From Brachymonas denitrificans (GTDB taxonomy: Bacteria; Pseudomonadota; Gammaproteobacteria; Burkholderiales; Burkholderiaceae_C): 64,000 nucleotides of DNA. The position numbers were made by a program, and so were the translations under genes. Below, in pieces: positions 19,735 through 28,237 of the stretch; the stretch's first letter is position 1, and each line of letters starts with the position of its first letter. The notes under the pieces were generated by a model that was not told the DNA's origin, made no database searches, and saw nothing but the letters and a program-made list of their open reading frames with translations. The DNA is taken from contig NZ_CAJQUA010000001.1 of the NCBI RefSeq assembly GCF_907163135.1, positions 201,001 to 265,000 of the forward strand. The letters are read 5' to 3'.

Positions 19735-19845
19735 CATGGCGGGGGCGTTACCATGTCTTCACGAAATTTTCATCGAGTTGCGATATAGTATTTTGGTTTT
19801 AGTGAATGTTGCTGCTCCGCCTTGCATGGGCGGGCAGGGATGATG

Positions 19846-20415
19846 ATGTTCTGTGCCATGGTCCGCCTGCGTTTTTTCCACCTGTTGTCGTCTGCTGCTT
19901 CTGCTGCCGTGTTTCTCCTGGCGGGCATGGTGGCTGCGTCTGCACAGGCTTCGGGCAGCGTCTATCGCTGCGGCAATGAATACACCAACCAGCCCAGCAG
20001 CATCCAGCGTGGCGGCTGTGTGCTGGTAACGGGCGGTGCGGTGACGGTGGTGCGCAATGCCGGCCGCGGAGGCGGGCAGCCGGTGGCAGTCGCCAGGGCC
20101 GCAGCGCCGCGTCGGCCGGCTGCCAATGTACAGGCAGTGAGCCTGCCGGCCTCGCGTCATGTGGTGGCCAGTTCGGTGCAGCGCGCCCGTGATGGCGGTG
20201 CGCGCAGCATCCTGCAGGCCGAGCTGAACAAGGCCATGCAGCGCCTGGGCGAGTTGCGCCGCGAATACAACAATGGCGAGCCGGAGCGTCTGGGCAGCGA
20301 GGCGAAAAACTACCAGAAATACCTCGACCGCGTGTCCGGCCTGCGTGCCGGCATCCAGCGGGCGGAGAGCGATATTGCCGGCCTGCAGCGCGAACTGGGC
20401 CGAGCGGGCAGTTGA
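19846..20415 (+). CDS. Exported protein of unknown function between glnA and ntrB
   Basis: About 189 residues. Three consecutive ATG codons begin at 19840; the third has AGG at a workable distance, so I chose it. A signal peptide (residues about 5-30, ending ASAQA) precedes a short motif with two cysteines (VYRCGNEYTN and RGGCVLV) that recalls DUF4124-type periplasmic modules. An alanine/arginine-rich linker follows, then a C-terminal helix rich in Glu/Arg/Leu (residues about 120-185) that could be a coiled coil. I do not recognise a named family. Whether it has any role in nitrogen control is unknown. Confidence 0.7.
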   Translation: MFCAMVRLRFFHLLSSAASAAVFLLAGMVAASAQASGSVYRCGNEYTNQPSSIQRGGCVLVTGGAVTVVRNAGRGGGQPVAVARAAAPRRPAANVQAVSLPASRHVVASSVQRARDGGARSILQAELNKAMQRLGELRREYNNGEPERLGSEAKNYQKYLDRVSGLRAGIQRAESDIAGLQRELGRAGS

Positions 20416-20439
20416 TCCGAGATCGTCGTGCGCTAGCAT
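20412..20439 (+). promoter_or_regulatory. Candidate sigma-70 promoter of ntrB
   Basis: TTGATC (20412-20417) and TAGCAT (20434-20439) with a 16-base spacer. The -10 ends 9 bases before the ntrB ATG, so the transcript would have almost no leader. Confidence 0.45.
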
Positions 20440-20448
20440 GGCAGCATC

Positions 20449-21543
20449 ATGAGCCCCTCCGAATCGCCCACTGCTGCAGCGCCTACGCACCCTGACTCCG
20501 CGTTTGCGGCCTTCGACCGGCTGGCCACGCTGATTGCCGTAGTCGGTCAGGATGCGCGCATCCGCTTTGCAAACACGGCACTGGAAAACGCCTGGGGCCT
20601 GTCGCGCCAGCTGCTGCACGGCCTGGCGCTGGATCGCAGCATGGCTGATCCGGCCGCGTTTGCGCGGGCGGTGCGCGATGCGGGCAGCGGCGCCTTTTCT
20701 GCATTGCGCTATGACAGCCAGTTGCTGCGCCCGGGACAGGAGCCCTTGCCCGTGCATGTGGTGGTGGAACAAGGGGAGCAGCCGGACCAGGTGGTGATCG
20801 AGATGCTGCCGCTGGACACGCAGGCACGCCACGAACGGGAAGACCGTCTGCTGGCAGAGGCGCAGGCGCACAAGGAGCTGGTGCGCAACCTCGCGCACGA
20901 GATCAAGAATCCGCTCGGCGGGCTGCGCGGGGCCGCGCAGCTGCTCGAAATGGAGCTGGAGGATGCGGCGCTCAAGGAGTACACGCAGGTGATCGTGCGC
21001 GAAGCCGACCGCCTGCAGGCGCTGGTGGACCGCATGCTGGCGCCGCATCGCAGCGCCCCCAAGCGCGAGTCGGTGAATATCCACGAGATCTGCGAGCATG
21101 TGCAGCGGCTGGTGCTGGCGGAGTTTCCGTCCGGGCTGACGGTGGTGCGCGACTATGACGCGTCGATTCCGGAGTTTCAGGGAGACCGCGAGCGATTGAT
21201 CCAGGCAGTGCTGAACATCGTGCGCAATGCCGCACAGGCGCTGCGGCCGCAGATGCAGGAGGGCACGGCCTGCATTACCCTGCGCACGCGGGTGGTGCGA
21301 CAGATCACGCTGGGCAGGCAGCGGCACAAACTGGCACTGGAATTGCTTGTGATCGATAACGGTCCGGGCATCGCGCCCGGGCTGCTGGAACAGGTGTTCT
21401 ATCCGCTGGTAACCGGCAAGGCCGAGGGGACCGGTTTGGGGCTGACCCTGGCCCAGTCGTTCGTGCAGCAGCACCATGGCCTGATTGAATGCGAAAGTGC
21501 GCCGGGACACACCGTGTTCCGCGTGACGATTCCTCTGGTCTGA
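20449..21543 (+). CDS. ntrB: Nitrogen regulation sensor histidine kinase NtrB
   Basis: A 364-residue cytoplasmic kinase/phosphatase. A PAS domain (residues about 20-125) is followed by the HisKA region with H150 in NLAHEIKNPLGGLRGAAQLL, the N box ILNIVRNAAQAL-type sequence, and G boxes DNGPGIAPGLLEQV and GTGLGLTLAQSF. No membrane segment is present, as expected for NtrB/GlnL, which is controlled by the PII protein. It phosphorylates NtrC, encoded 74 bp downstream. Confidence 0.95.
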   Translation: MSPSESPTAAAPTHPDSAFAAFDRLATLIAVVGQDARIRFANTALENAWGLSRQLLHGLALDRSMADPAAFARAVRDAGSGAFSALRYDSQLLRPGQEPLPVHVVVEQGEQPDQVVIEMLPLDTQARHEREDRLLAEAQAHKELVRNLAHEIKNPLGGLRGAAQLLEMELEDAALKEYTQVIVREADRLQALVDRMLAPHRSAPKRESVNIHEICEHVQRLVLAEFPSGLTVVRDYDASIPEFQGDRERLIQAVLNIVRNAAQALRPQMQEGTACITLRTRVVRQITLGRQRHKLALELLVIDNGPGIAPGLLEQVFYPLVTGKAEGTGLGLTLAQSFVQQHHGLIECESAPGHTVFRVTIPLV

Positions 21544-21567
21544 TCGCGCTGGTGCACGGGTGGTCGC

Positions 21568-21589
21568 TAGCATGCACCAAAAAGGTGCA
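21568..21589 (+). promoter_or_regulatory. NtrC palindrome overlapping a -10-like element before ntrC
   Basis: TGCACCAAAAAGGTGCA (21573-21589) is a perfect-arm NtrC site. It begins on the last base of TAGCAT (21568-21573), a possible -10 element. Two further AAGGTGCA-type half-sites lie nearby, one at 21606-21613 in the ribosome-binding region. No sigma-54 promoter is visible here, so binding would more likely repress than activate. Confidence 0.75.
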
Positions 21590-21617
21590 TACTGGCATTC
21601 CCAACAAGGTGCACGCC

Positions 21618-23111
21618 ATGAAATCAGTCTGGATTGTTGACGACGACGCTTCCATCCGCTTCGTGCTGGAGCGGGCGCTGCAGCGCGCGCAGCTGCCTTC
21701 CACCGCTTTCGAGAGTCCGAGCCAGGTGCTGGCGGCGCTGGAAGACCCGGCCACCCATGGCGTGCCGGAGGTGCTGGTGAGCGACATCCGCATGCCGGAT
21801 GCAGCCGGACTATCGGGGCTGGATCTGCTGGCGCGGGTGCATGCGGCATATCCGCAGTTGCCGGTGATCGTGATGACGGCGTTTTCCGATCTGGACAGTG
21901 CGGTGTCGGCGTTCCAGGGCGGGGCCTACGAGTATCTGCCCAAGCCGTTCGATGTGCAGCGCGCGGTGGAACTGGTGCGGCGTGCGGTGGAGCAGAGAAG
22001 GGGGGCTGCGGAGCCCGAGCGCTCCGGTGAGCAGCCCGAGCTGGCGCAGGAAATGCTGGGGCAGGCGCCGGCGATGCAGGAAGTATTTCGCGCCATCGGC
22101 CGGCTGGCGCACAGTGCGGCGACGGTGCTGATCACGGGGGAAAGCGGTACCGGCAAGGAACTGGTGGCGCGCGCCCTGCACCGCCATTCGCCACGGGCAG
22201 ACGGGCCGTTCGTGGCCATCAATACGGCGGCCATTCCCAGGGACTTGCTCGAGAGCGAGCTGTTTGGCCATGAGCGTGGCGCGTTTACCGGGGCGCAGGC
22301 GCAGCGGCGCGGGCGCTTCGAGCAGGCGGAGGGTGGCACGCTGTTCCTGGACGAGATCGGCGACATGCCGTTCGAACTGCAGACGCGGCTGTTGCGGGTG
22401 CTGAGCGACGGGCAGTTTTTCCGTGTGGGCGGGCAGCAGGCGGTGAAGGCGCGGGTGCGCATCATTGCGGCCACGCACCAGGATCTGGAGGAACGGGTGC
22501 GCGAGGGCGTGTTCCGCGAGGATTTGTTCCACCGCCTGAATGTGATCCGGCTGCGGCTGCCGGCGCTGCGCGAGCGGCGCGAGGATATCGGCATGCTGGC
22601 GCGGCATTTTCTGCAGCGCAGCGCGCAGCAGCTGGGCATGGAGCCGAAGCGGCTGGGCGTGGAGGCGGGGCGCCAACTGGCGGCGTTCGACTTTCCGGGG
22701 AACGTGCGGCAGCTGGAGAATATCTGCCACTGGCTGACGGTGATGGCGCCTTCGCAGGTGGTGGAGGTGGCGGATTTGCCGGAGGAGGTGCGCGAGGCCG
22801 TGCGGGAGGTGGCGGGTGCGGCAGCCGGGGGCTCCGAGGAGACCTTGGCTGATGAAGTGCTCGTCCAGAGTGTTGGGGAAGGCGGGCTGGACATTGCTCC
22901 CCCCTGGCAGGAGGGCCTGCGCCAGCATGCGCTGGAGTTGCTGATGACGGGCCATGGCGGCGTGTGGGACACGCTGATGGCGGAGTGCGAGCGGGCGCTG
23001 ATTCTGGCGGCGATGGAGTGGACCGGGCAGCGCCGCATCGAGGCGGCGCAGCGCCTGGGCATCGGGCGCAACACCATCAGCCGCAAGATGAACGAGCTGG
23101 GTCTGGACTGA
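21618..23111 (+). CDS. ntrC: Nitrogen regulation response regulator NtrC (sigma-54 activator)
   Basis: A 497-residue enhancer-binding protein. The receiver domain has D9/D10 and phospho-acceptor D56 in VSDIRMPDAAG. The AAA+ domain has Walker A GESGTGKE, the sigma-54-contact loop ESELFGHERGAFTGA, and GGTLFLDEIGDMP. The C-terminal Fis-type helix-turn-helix ends in RLGIGRNTISRKMNELGLD. The ATG at 21618 follows AAGGTG by 6 bases. It should act on the NtrC sites found before glnA and before its own gene. Confidence 0.96.
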   Translation: MKSVWIVDDDASIRFVLERALQRAQLPSTAFESPSQVLAALEDPATHGVPEVLVSDIRMPDAAGLSGLDLLARVHAAYPQLPVIVMTAFSDLDSAVSAFQGGAYEYLPKPFDVQRAVELVRRAVEQRRGAAEPERSGEQPELAQEMLGQAPAMQEVFRAIGRLAHSAATVLITGESGTGKELVARALHRHSPRADGPFVAINTAAIPRDLLESELFGHERGAFTGAQAQRRGRFEQAEGGTLFLDEIGDMPFELQTRLLRVLSDGQFFRVGGQQAVKARVRIIAATHQDLEERVREGVFREDLFHRLNVIRLRLPALRERREDIGMLARHFLQRSAQQLGMEPKRLGVEAGRQLAAFDFPGNVRQLENICHWLTVMAPSQVVEVADLPEEVREAVREVAGAAAGGSEETLADEVLVQSVGEGGLDIAPPWQEGLRQHALELLMTGHGGVWDTLMAECERALILAAMEWTGQRRIEAAQRLGIGRNTISRKMNELGLD

Positions 23112-23124
23112 GCAGGAGGCCGGG

Positions 23125-23646
23125 ATGTTTGAACTATCTGTACCGTGGTGGGAACTGGTGCTGCGGGTCACCGTGGTGTATGCCTTCCTGATCCTCTTGT
23201 TGCGGGTGACGGGCAAGCGGCAGATCGGGCAGTTGTCGCCAATGGATTTGGTGCTGTTGCTGGTGTTGTCCAATGCAGTGCAGAACGCGATGAATGCGGG
23301 GGACAACTCCCTGGTGGGCGGCTTGATCTCCGCGGTGGTGCTGGTGTTGCTGAACTGGCTGCTGAACTTTGCCACCTTCCGCAACAAGCGGCTGGCCACC
23401 CTGGTGGAAGGGCGGGCACAGTTGCTGATCCACAACGGCGTGGTATATGAAGAGGTGCTGGAAGCGGTGCAGATCACGCGGCATGAACTGAATGCTGCCT
23501 TGCGCGGAGGCGGCTATCTGTCGGTGGAGGATGTGCATACGGCGGTGCTGGAGACGAATGGCACCATCAGCTTTACGCCGCGGATTGGGGGCGGGCAGGG
23601 CGACGGCAACGGCGGTACGAGTCGTTCTGCTTCTGCGGCGAATTGA
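23125..23646 (+). CDS. DUF421/YetF-family membrane protein
   Basis: A 173-residue protein with three N-terminal membrane helices (residues about 8-30, 38-55, 62-84) followed by a cytoplasmic domain. RVTGKRQIGQLSPMDLVLLL and LVEGRAQLLIHNGVV are the DUF421 signatures. The function is not established. It starts 13 bp after ntrC and is probably cotranscribed. The last 20 residues are Gly/Ser-rich. It is convergent with crcB. Confidence 0.85.
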   Translation: MFELSVPWWELVLRVTVVYAFLILLLRVTGKRQIGQLSPMDLVLLLVLSNAVQNAMNAGDNSLVGGLISAVVLVLLNWLLNFATFRNKRLATLVEGRAQLLIHNGVVYEEVLEAVQITRHELNAALRGGGYLSVEDVHTAVLETNGTISFTPRIGGGQGDGNGGTSRSASAAN

Positions 23647-23735
23647 TTGCGCACAGGCAATGGTGGCGTGCGCAGCCATTGCGACCTACCGGCTTCCAGG
23701 CTGCCACGACGCGGGACGCGCTTTGATAAACAAGC

Positions 23736-24131
23736 TCAGCGGCCGAGCTTCAGCCATCCGGCGGTGGCCAGTCCCAGCAAGGTCATCACCAATGATCCAC
23801 CCAGGTGCAGGGTGATGGCGCCCGCTGCCATCATGGTTCTGCCTTGCTGCAATAGTGCAACCACTTCGGCCGAAAAGGTGGAAAAGGTCGTCAACCCCCC
23901 CAGAAAACCGGTGATGACCAGCAGGCGCCACGCAACTGGCAATTCGGGGTATTGCGCAAACCAGGCGATGGCCAGCCCGACCAGGTAGCCGCCTACGAGG
24001 TTGGCAAGCAAGGTACCTAGGGGAATGGCAGGGAACAGAGTATTGAGTCCCAAGCCCAGCAGCCAGCGCAGGATGGCTCCGATGGAGGCGCCCAGGCTGA
24101 TCGCGAGGAGTGACTGAAGGAGGGCAGGCAT
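23736..24131 (-). CDS. crcB: Fluoride channel CrcB/FluC
   Basis: A 131-residue protein with four membrane helices that forms dual-topology dimers exporting fluoride. The conserved GxxxGAxxRW start ([12 protein letters not shown]), [14 protein letters not shown] and [12 protein letters not shown] are present. The ATG at 24131 gives the normal family length. I looked for a fluoride riboswitch upstream and saw none. A TACAAT element lies 25 bp upstream on the minus strand. Confidence 0.92.
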   Translation of the reverse strand: MPALLQSLLAISLGASIGAILRWLLGLGLNTLFPAIPLGTLLANLVGGYLVGLAIAWFAQYPELPVAWRLLVITGFLGGLTTFSTFSAEVVALLQQGRTMMAAGAITLHLGGSLVMTLLGLATAGWLKLGR

Positions 24132-24460
24132 AGGCGGAGGGGTGTCGATGATTGAATTGTAGGGAGGTGTACAGCCTCGAGGATGGGGAGCTTGCCAAAC
24201 CTCAAGCGCGGAAAACTTCACGCAATTGTTAAGCATCATTAAGCTTTGGGGTGCGACGAAAGAAGAACCGCCTCGACAATGCCCAAGGTTTTTCACGGTT
24301 TGAGCAATTTGAGTCAGGATAGGCAGTCCCCAGGTGAAAGTTTTTCGGACGTTCATGCGGCTCGCTCGGACGGCCTTGTCAACCTTGTCGGGCCTTGTCG
24401 ACCTTACACCGTACAATGCAACGAAGCCATTACAGTTGTTGGCAAAGGTATAGAAACGGC
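24132..24460. promoter_or_regulatory. Divergent intergenic region between crcB and the secretion operon
   Basis: No gene is seen. On the minus strand TACAAT (24156-24161) could serve crcB. On the plus strand TACAAT (24412-24417) could serve the exporter. Just before it, CCTTGTC occurs three times (24374, 24383, 24393), followed by CCTTACA at 24402, at steps of 9, 10 and 9 bp, which suggests an operator read on one face of the helix. Confidence 0.45.
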
Positions 24461-26920
24461 ATGTCCTCTTCGCAACCCTCCACGCTGATCGACGGTATCG
24501 CCCTGCTCACCCGCCTGCAGGGCGACCCGCTTTCCGCCAACGCCCTCTCCGCGCAAACTCTGCGCAACGCCGAGGGCCGCCCCGACCTGCAAAGCCTGCG
24601 CGAGGTCCTGCTCAGCCACGGCTACGACAACCAGCTCAGCCAGCGCCCGCTCGACCAGGTCCCGGCACTGGCCGTCCCCGTCCTCCTGCTCACGCAGGAC
24701 GGCGGCGCCGTCGTCGCCACCGACATCAGCGGCCACGGCGCAGACCGTCGCTACACCCTCATGCGCGAAGACGGCGGCACCGACCTGGTCGGCCAGGCCG
24801 AAATGGCCGAGCGTTACCTGGGCTACTGCTGGTTCGTCAAGCGCAAGCCCGAGCAGGACAACCGCTCCGAGTTGCCCGAATACACCATGGGCAAGGCCTG
24901 GTTCTGGAAAGTCATCTGGCGCTTCAAGTCCTACTACATGCAGGTGGTGCTGGCCACCGTGCTGGTCAACTTCCTGGCGCTGGTCGGTTCGCTCTACGTG
25001 ATGAACGTGTACGACCGCGTCATCCCCAACAGCGCCTACGAAACCCTCTGGGTGCTCAGCATCGGGGTGCTGGTGGCCAACCTGTTCGAGTTCATCGCGC
25101 GCAACATTCGCGCCCGCCTGACCGACATCGCCGGCAAGAAGGCCGACCTGATCATCAGCTCGGCCCTGTTCCGCCGCGTCATGGCGATCGACCTGTCGCA
25201 AAAGCCGGTCTCCTCCGGCTCCTACGCCAACAACCTGCGCGATTTCGAGTCCGTGCGCGATTTCATGACCAGCGCCAGCCTGCTGGCCCTGGTCGATCTG
25301 CCGTTCGTGCTGCTGTTCGTGTTCGTCATGTTCCTGATCGCCGGCCCGCTCGCCATCGTGCCGCTGCTCACCATCCCCATCGTGGCGCTGGCCGGCCTGG
25401 CGGTGCAGAAGCCGCTGGCCGAATCCATCAACGCCTCCATGCGCGAAGGCTCGCAGCGCCAGGGTCTGGCGGTCGAGGCCATCGAGGGCATCGAGACCCT
25501 CAAGGCCAACAACGCCACCAACTGGGCACAGCAGCGCTGGGAACGCTTTACCGCCTCCACCGCAGCAGCCGGCCTGCGCCAGAAAGACCTCTCCAATCTG
25601 GTGATGAACTTCGCCATGCTGGTGCAGCAGGCCAATACCGTATTCCTGGTGGTCTACGGCACCTACCTGATCCACCACGACAACCCCGCCAGCCGCATCA
25701 CCATGGGCGCGCTCATTGCCTGCGTGATCCTGTCCGGCCGTGCGCTCTCGCCGCTGTCGCAGGTAGCCAGCCTGATGATCCGTTTCCAGCAGGCGCGCAC
25801 CGCGCTGCAGGGCCTCAACAGCGTGGTCGACCGCAAGACCGAGCGTGACCCCAACCGCAGCTACATCAGCCCCACCCACATCGAGGGCAAGCTCGCCTTC
25901 GACAACGTCAACTACCACTATGGCGAGAAAGGCCCGCTGGTGTGCAAGGAGATGCGCTTCACCATCCAGCCCGGCGAGCGCGTCGGCGTACTGGGACGCA
26001 TCGGCAGCGGCAAGTCCACCATGCTGCGTCTGGCCGCCGGCCTGTACGAGCCGCAGCAGGGCAACGTGCTGCTCGACGGCATGGACATGCGCCAGCTCGA
26101 CCCGAGCGACCTGCGCTCGCACGTCAGCCTGCTCGGCCAGCACCCGCGCCTGTTCCTGGGCACGCTGCGCGAAAACCTCGAAATGGGCCGCATGGACCGC
26201 CTCAGCACCGACGAGGAACTGATCGCCGCACTGCGCCGCTTCGGTCTGGACCGCATCATCCAGGCCCATCCGCAGGGCCTGAACATGCCGCTGGGTGAAG
26301 ACGGCGCAGGCCTCTCCGGCGGCCAGCGCCAGCTGGTCGGCCTGTCGCGCCTGACGCTGCGCGACCCGCGCATCGTGCTGCTCGACGAGCCCACCAGCGG
26401 CCTCGACCAGATGACCGAAATGCACGCCCTGCGTGCCATGGCCGACTGGGCGCGCGAGGGCAAGCGCACCCTGGTGGTGGTTACGCATCGCCCGCAGGTG
26501 CTCAACATCGTCGACCGCATCCTGGTCGTGGAGGGCGGGCAGATCGTCATGGACGGCCCGCGCGATGCCGTGCTGCAGCGCCTGGCCGCCAACGAGCGTG
26601 CGGCGCATCAGGCCCAGGCGGGGCATGTTGCCGTTGCTCCAGGCGCGCCTGCAGCCCCGGGTGCAGGCTCCGTCGCCGCCGGCACCGCTCCGGCTGCCGC
26701 TCCCGGTCAGCCCGCGCAGGCCCGTCCCGCTGCTGTCGTCCAGCCGGCCACCACGCGTGTCGTCGTGCGACCCCAGGCAGCACCCGCAGGCGAGCCCCAG
26801 CAACAAGGCCTCCGCACCCAGGTCGTGCGCGTAGCCAATCCGCAACAATCAGGCCAGGTTGACCTGCAGGTGGAAGCAACACCCGCTACCATCGCGCCAA
26901 CGAAGGACGCAGGAAAGTAA
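24461..26920 (+). CDS. Type I secretion ABC transporter (LapB/RtxB-like permease-ATPase)
   Basis: An 819-residue exporter subunit. The N-terminal 140 residues form a C39-like domain without the peptidase cysteine motif, as in RTX and large-adhesin exporters. The membrane domain spans about residues 150-440 ([20 protein letters not shown]). The ATPase has Walker A GRIGSGKS near 511, LSGGQ near 617 and [12 protein letters not shown] near 637. The family normally ends soon after the ATPase; here about 110 extra residues rich in Ala, Pro, Gln and Val follow. It heads an operon with the adaptor (2-bp gap) and the outer-membrane channel. Confidence 0.92.
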   Translation: MSSSQPSTLIDGIALLTRLQGDPLSANALSAQTLRNAEGRPDLQSLREVLLSHGYDNQLSQRPLDQVPALAVPVLLLTQDGGAVVATDISGHGADRRYTLMREDGGTDLVGQAEMAERYLGYCWFVKRKPEQDNRSELPEYTMGKAWFWKVIWRFKSYYMQVVLATVLVNFLALVGSLYVMNVYDRVIPNSAYETLWVLSIGVLVANLFEFIARNIRARLTDIAGKKADLIISSALFRRVMAIDLSQKPVSSGSYANNLRDFESVRDFMTSASLLALVDLPFVLLFVFVMFLIAGPLAIVPLLTIPIVALAGLAVQKPLAESINASMREGSQRQGLAVEAIEGIETLKANNATNWAQQRWERFTASTAAAGLRQKDLSNLVMNFAMLVQQANTVFLVVYGTYLIHHDNPASRITMGALIACVILSGRALSPLSQVASLMIRFQQARTALQGLNSVVDRKTERDPNRSYISPTHIEGKLAFDNVNYHYGEKGPLVCKEMRFTIQPGERVGVLGRIGSGKSTMLRLAAGLYEPQQGNVLLDGMDMRQLDPSDLRSHVSLLGQHPRLFLGTLRENLEMGRMDRLSTDEELIAALRRFGLDRIIQAHPQGLNMPLGEDGAGLSGGQRQLVGLSRLTLRDPRIVLLDEPTSGLDQMTEMHALRAMADWAREGKRTLVVVTHRPQVLNIVDRILVVEGGQIVMDGPRDAVLQRLAANERAAHQAQAGHVAVAPGAPAAPGAGSVAAGTAPAAAPGQPAQARPAAVVQPATTRVVVRPQAAPAGEPQQQGLRTQVVRVANPQQSGQVDLQVEATPATIAPTKDAGK

Positions 26921-26922
26921 GC

Positions 26923-28185
26923 ATGTTCGGCAAGAAATCAACACGGGAGTCTGCATCTTCCCGCCCCGCAGGGGAGGCGGTCGACAAGCGCGACCTGCCC
27001 CTGCTCAATGACCTGCAGGCAGCCATGCAGCACGAGCGCCACCGCGGCATGTTCTGGACGGTGGGTCTGCTGGCAGCGTTTCTGCTCACCTTCCTGGTCT
27101 GGGCCTACTTCAGCAACGTCGAGGAAGTCGCACGCGGTCAGGGCAGTGTGATCCCCAGCAGCAAGGAACAGATCATCCAGAGCCTGGATCCCGGCGTGCT
27201 GGCCGAAATGCTGGTGCGTGAAGGCCAGGTCGTCGAAAAGGACCAAGTGCTGCTGCGCCTGGATGACACCCGCAGCACCGCCATCTTCAAGGAAGCGGAG
27301 AACAAGGTCCAGGCCCTGGAAGCCACGGCTTCCCGCCTGCGCTCCGAGGCTTATGGCGTCCCGCTGCAGTTCAAACCCGACCTGAGCCCCGAGCTGGTAC
27401 AGCGCGAAACTGCTGCCTACTATTCGCGCCTGCGCGCCATGCAGCAAAGCGTGCGCGGCCTGCAGCAGAGCAAGGCGCTGCTCGACCGCGAAATCGCCAT
27501 CACCGCCCCCATGGCCGGCAAGGGCGTGGTATCGGAGGTGGAGCTGCTGCGCATGCGCCGCCAGGCCAGCGAACTCTCGCTGCAAATCACCGAGCGCCGC
27601 AACAAGTTCCGCGCCGACGCCAATACCGAGCTGGTCAAGGTCGAAGCCGAACTGGCGCAAAGCACCGAGAACATGGCGGCGCGTGCCGACCCGATGAAGC
27701 GCGCTTCCATCAAGGCTCCGCTGCGCGGCATCGTCAAGAACATCAAGATCAACACCGTGGGTGGCGTGATCAGTGCCGGCCAGGACATCATGGAAATCGT
27801 GCCGCTGGAAGGGCCGCTGCTGGTCGAGGCCTATATCCGTCCGCAGGACGTGGCCTTCATCCGCCCGGAGGCGCCCGCCGTGGTCAAGCTCACCGCCTAC
27901 GATTACGCCATCTACGGCGGCCTGGACGGCAAGGTCACCCACATCAGCCCCGACACGCTGCAGGACAACCGCCGTCCGAGCGAACTCAAGCTCAATCCGG
28001 ACGAATCCTACTATCGCGTCATCGTGCGTACCGACAACAATACGCTCAAGGACAAGAACGGCAAGGACATGCCCATCATCCCGGGCATGATCGCCAGCGT
28101 CGATATCAAGACCGGCGAAAAAACCGTATTCCAGTATCTCATCAAGCCCATCACGCGCCTGAAGCAGGCCCTGCGTGAGCGCTGA
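26923..28185 (+). CDS. HlyD-family type I secretion membrane fusion protein
   Basis: A 420-residue periplasmic adaptor. One membrane helix lies at residues 43-63, then a lipoyl half-motif (ARGQGSVIPS, LVREGQVVEKDQVLLRLD), a helical hairpin (about 105-260), the second lipoyl part (IKAPLRGIVKN) and the HlyD C-terminal beta domain (PLLVEAYIRPQDVAFI). It joins the ABC exporter, 2 bp upstream, to the outer-membrane channel encoded next. The length is normal for LapC-type adaptors. Confidence 0.93.
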   Translation: MFGKKSTRESASSRPAGEAVDKRDLPLLNDLQAAMQHERHRGMFWTVGLLAAFLLTFLVWAYFSNVEEVARGQGSVIPSSKEQIIQSLDPGVLAEMLVREGQVVEKDQVLLRLDDTRSTAIFKEAENKVQALEATASRLRSEAYGVPLQFKPDLSPELVQRETAAYYSRLRAMQQSVRGLQQSKALLDREIAITAPMAGKGVVSEVELLRMRRQASELSLQITERRNKFRADANTELVKVEAELAQSTENMAARADPMKRASIKAPLRGIVKNIKINTVGGVISAGQDIMEIVPLEGPLLVEAYIRPQDVAFIRPEAPAVVKLTAYDYAIYGGLDGKVTHISPDTLQDNRRPSELKLNPDESYYRVIVRTDNNTLKDKNGKDMPIIPGMIASVDIKTGEKTVFQYLIKPITRLKQALRER

Positions 28186-28237
28186 CCAGAAAACACGATT
28201 GCAGGGAGGAGCGGGCACTGCCCGCCATAATCACAGC

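Noticed and set aside
24132-24260. Possible fluoride riboswitch before crcB
   Set aside because: I found neither the conserved pseudoknot core nor the expected hairpins of the crcB RNA motif upstream of the ATG.
24404-26848. A long minus-strand open frame opposite the ABC exporter
   Set aside because: Antisense shadow of a conserved ABC transporter; no recognisable domain.
28175-28237. GTG at 28175 as start of the TolC-type channel
   Set aside because: It would add 21 polar residues before a good signal peptide. The ATG at 28238 explains export better, though the choice is not certain.
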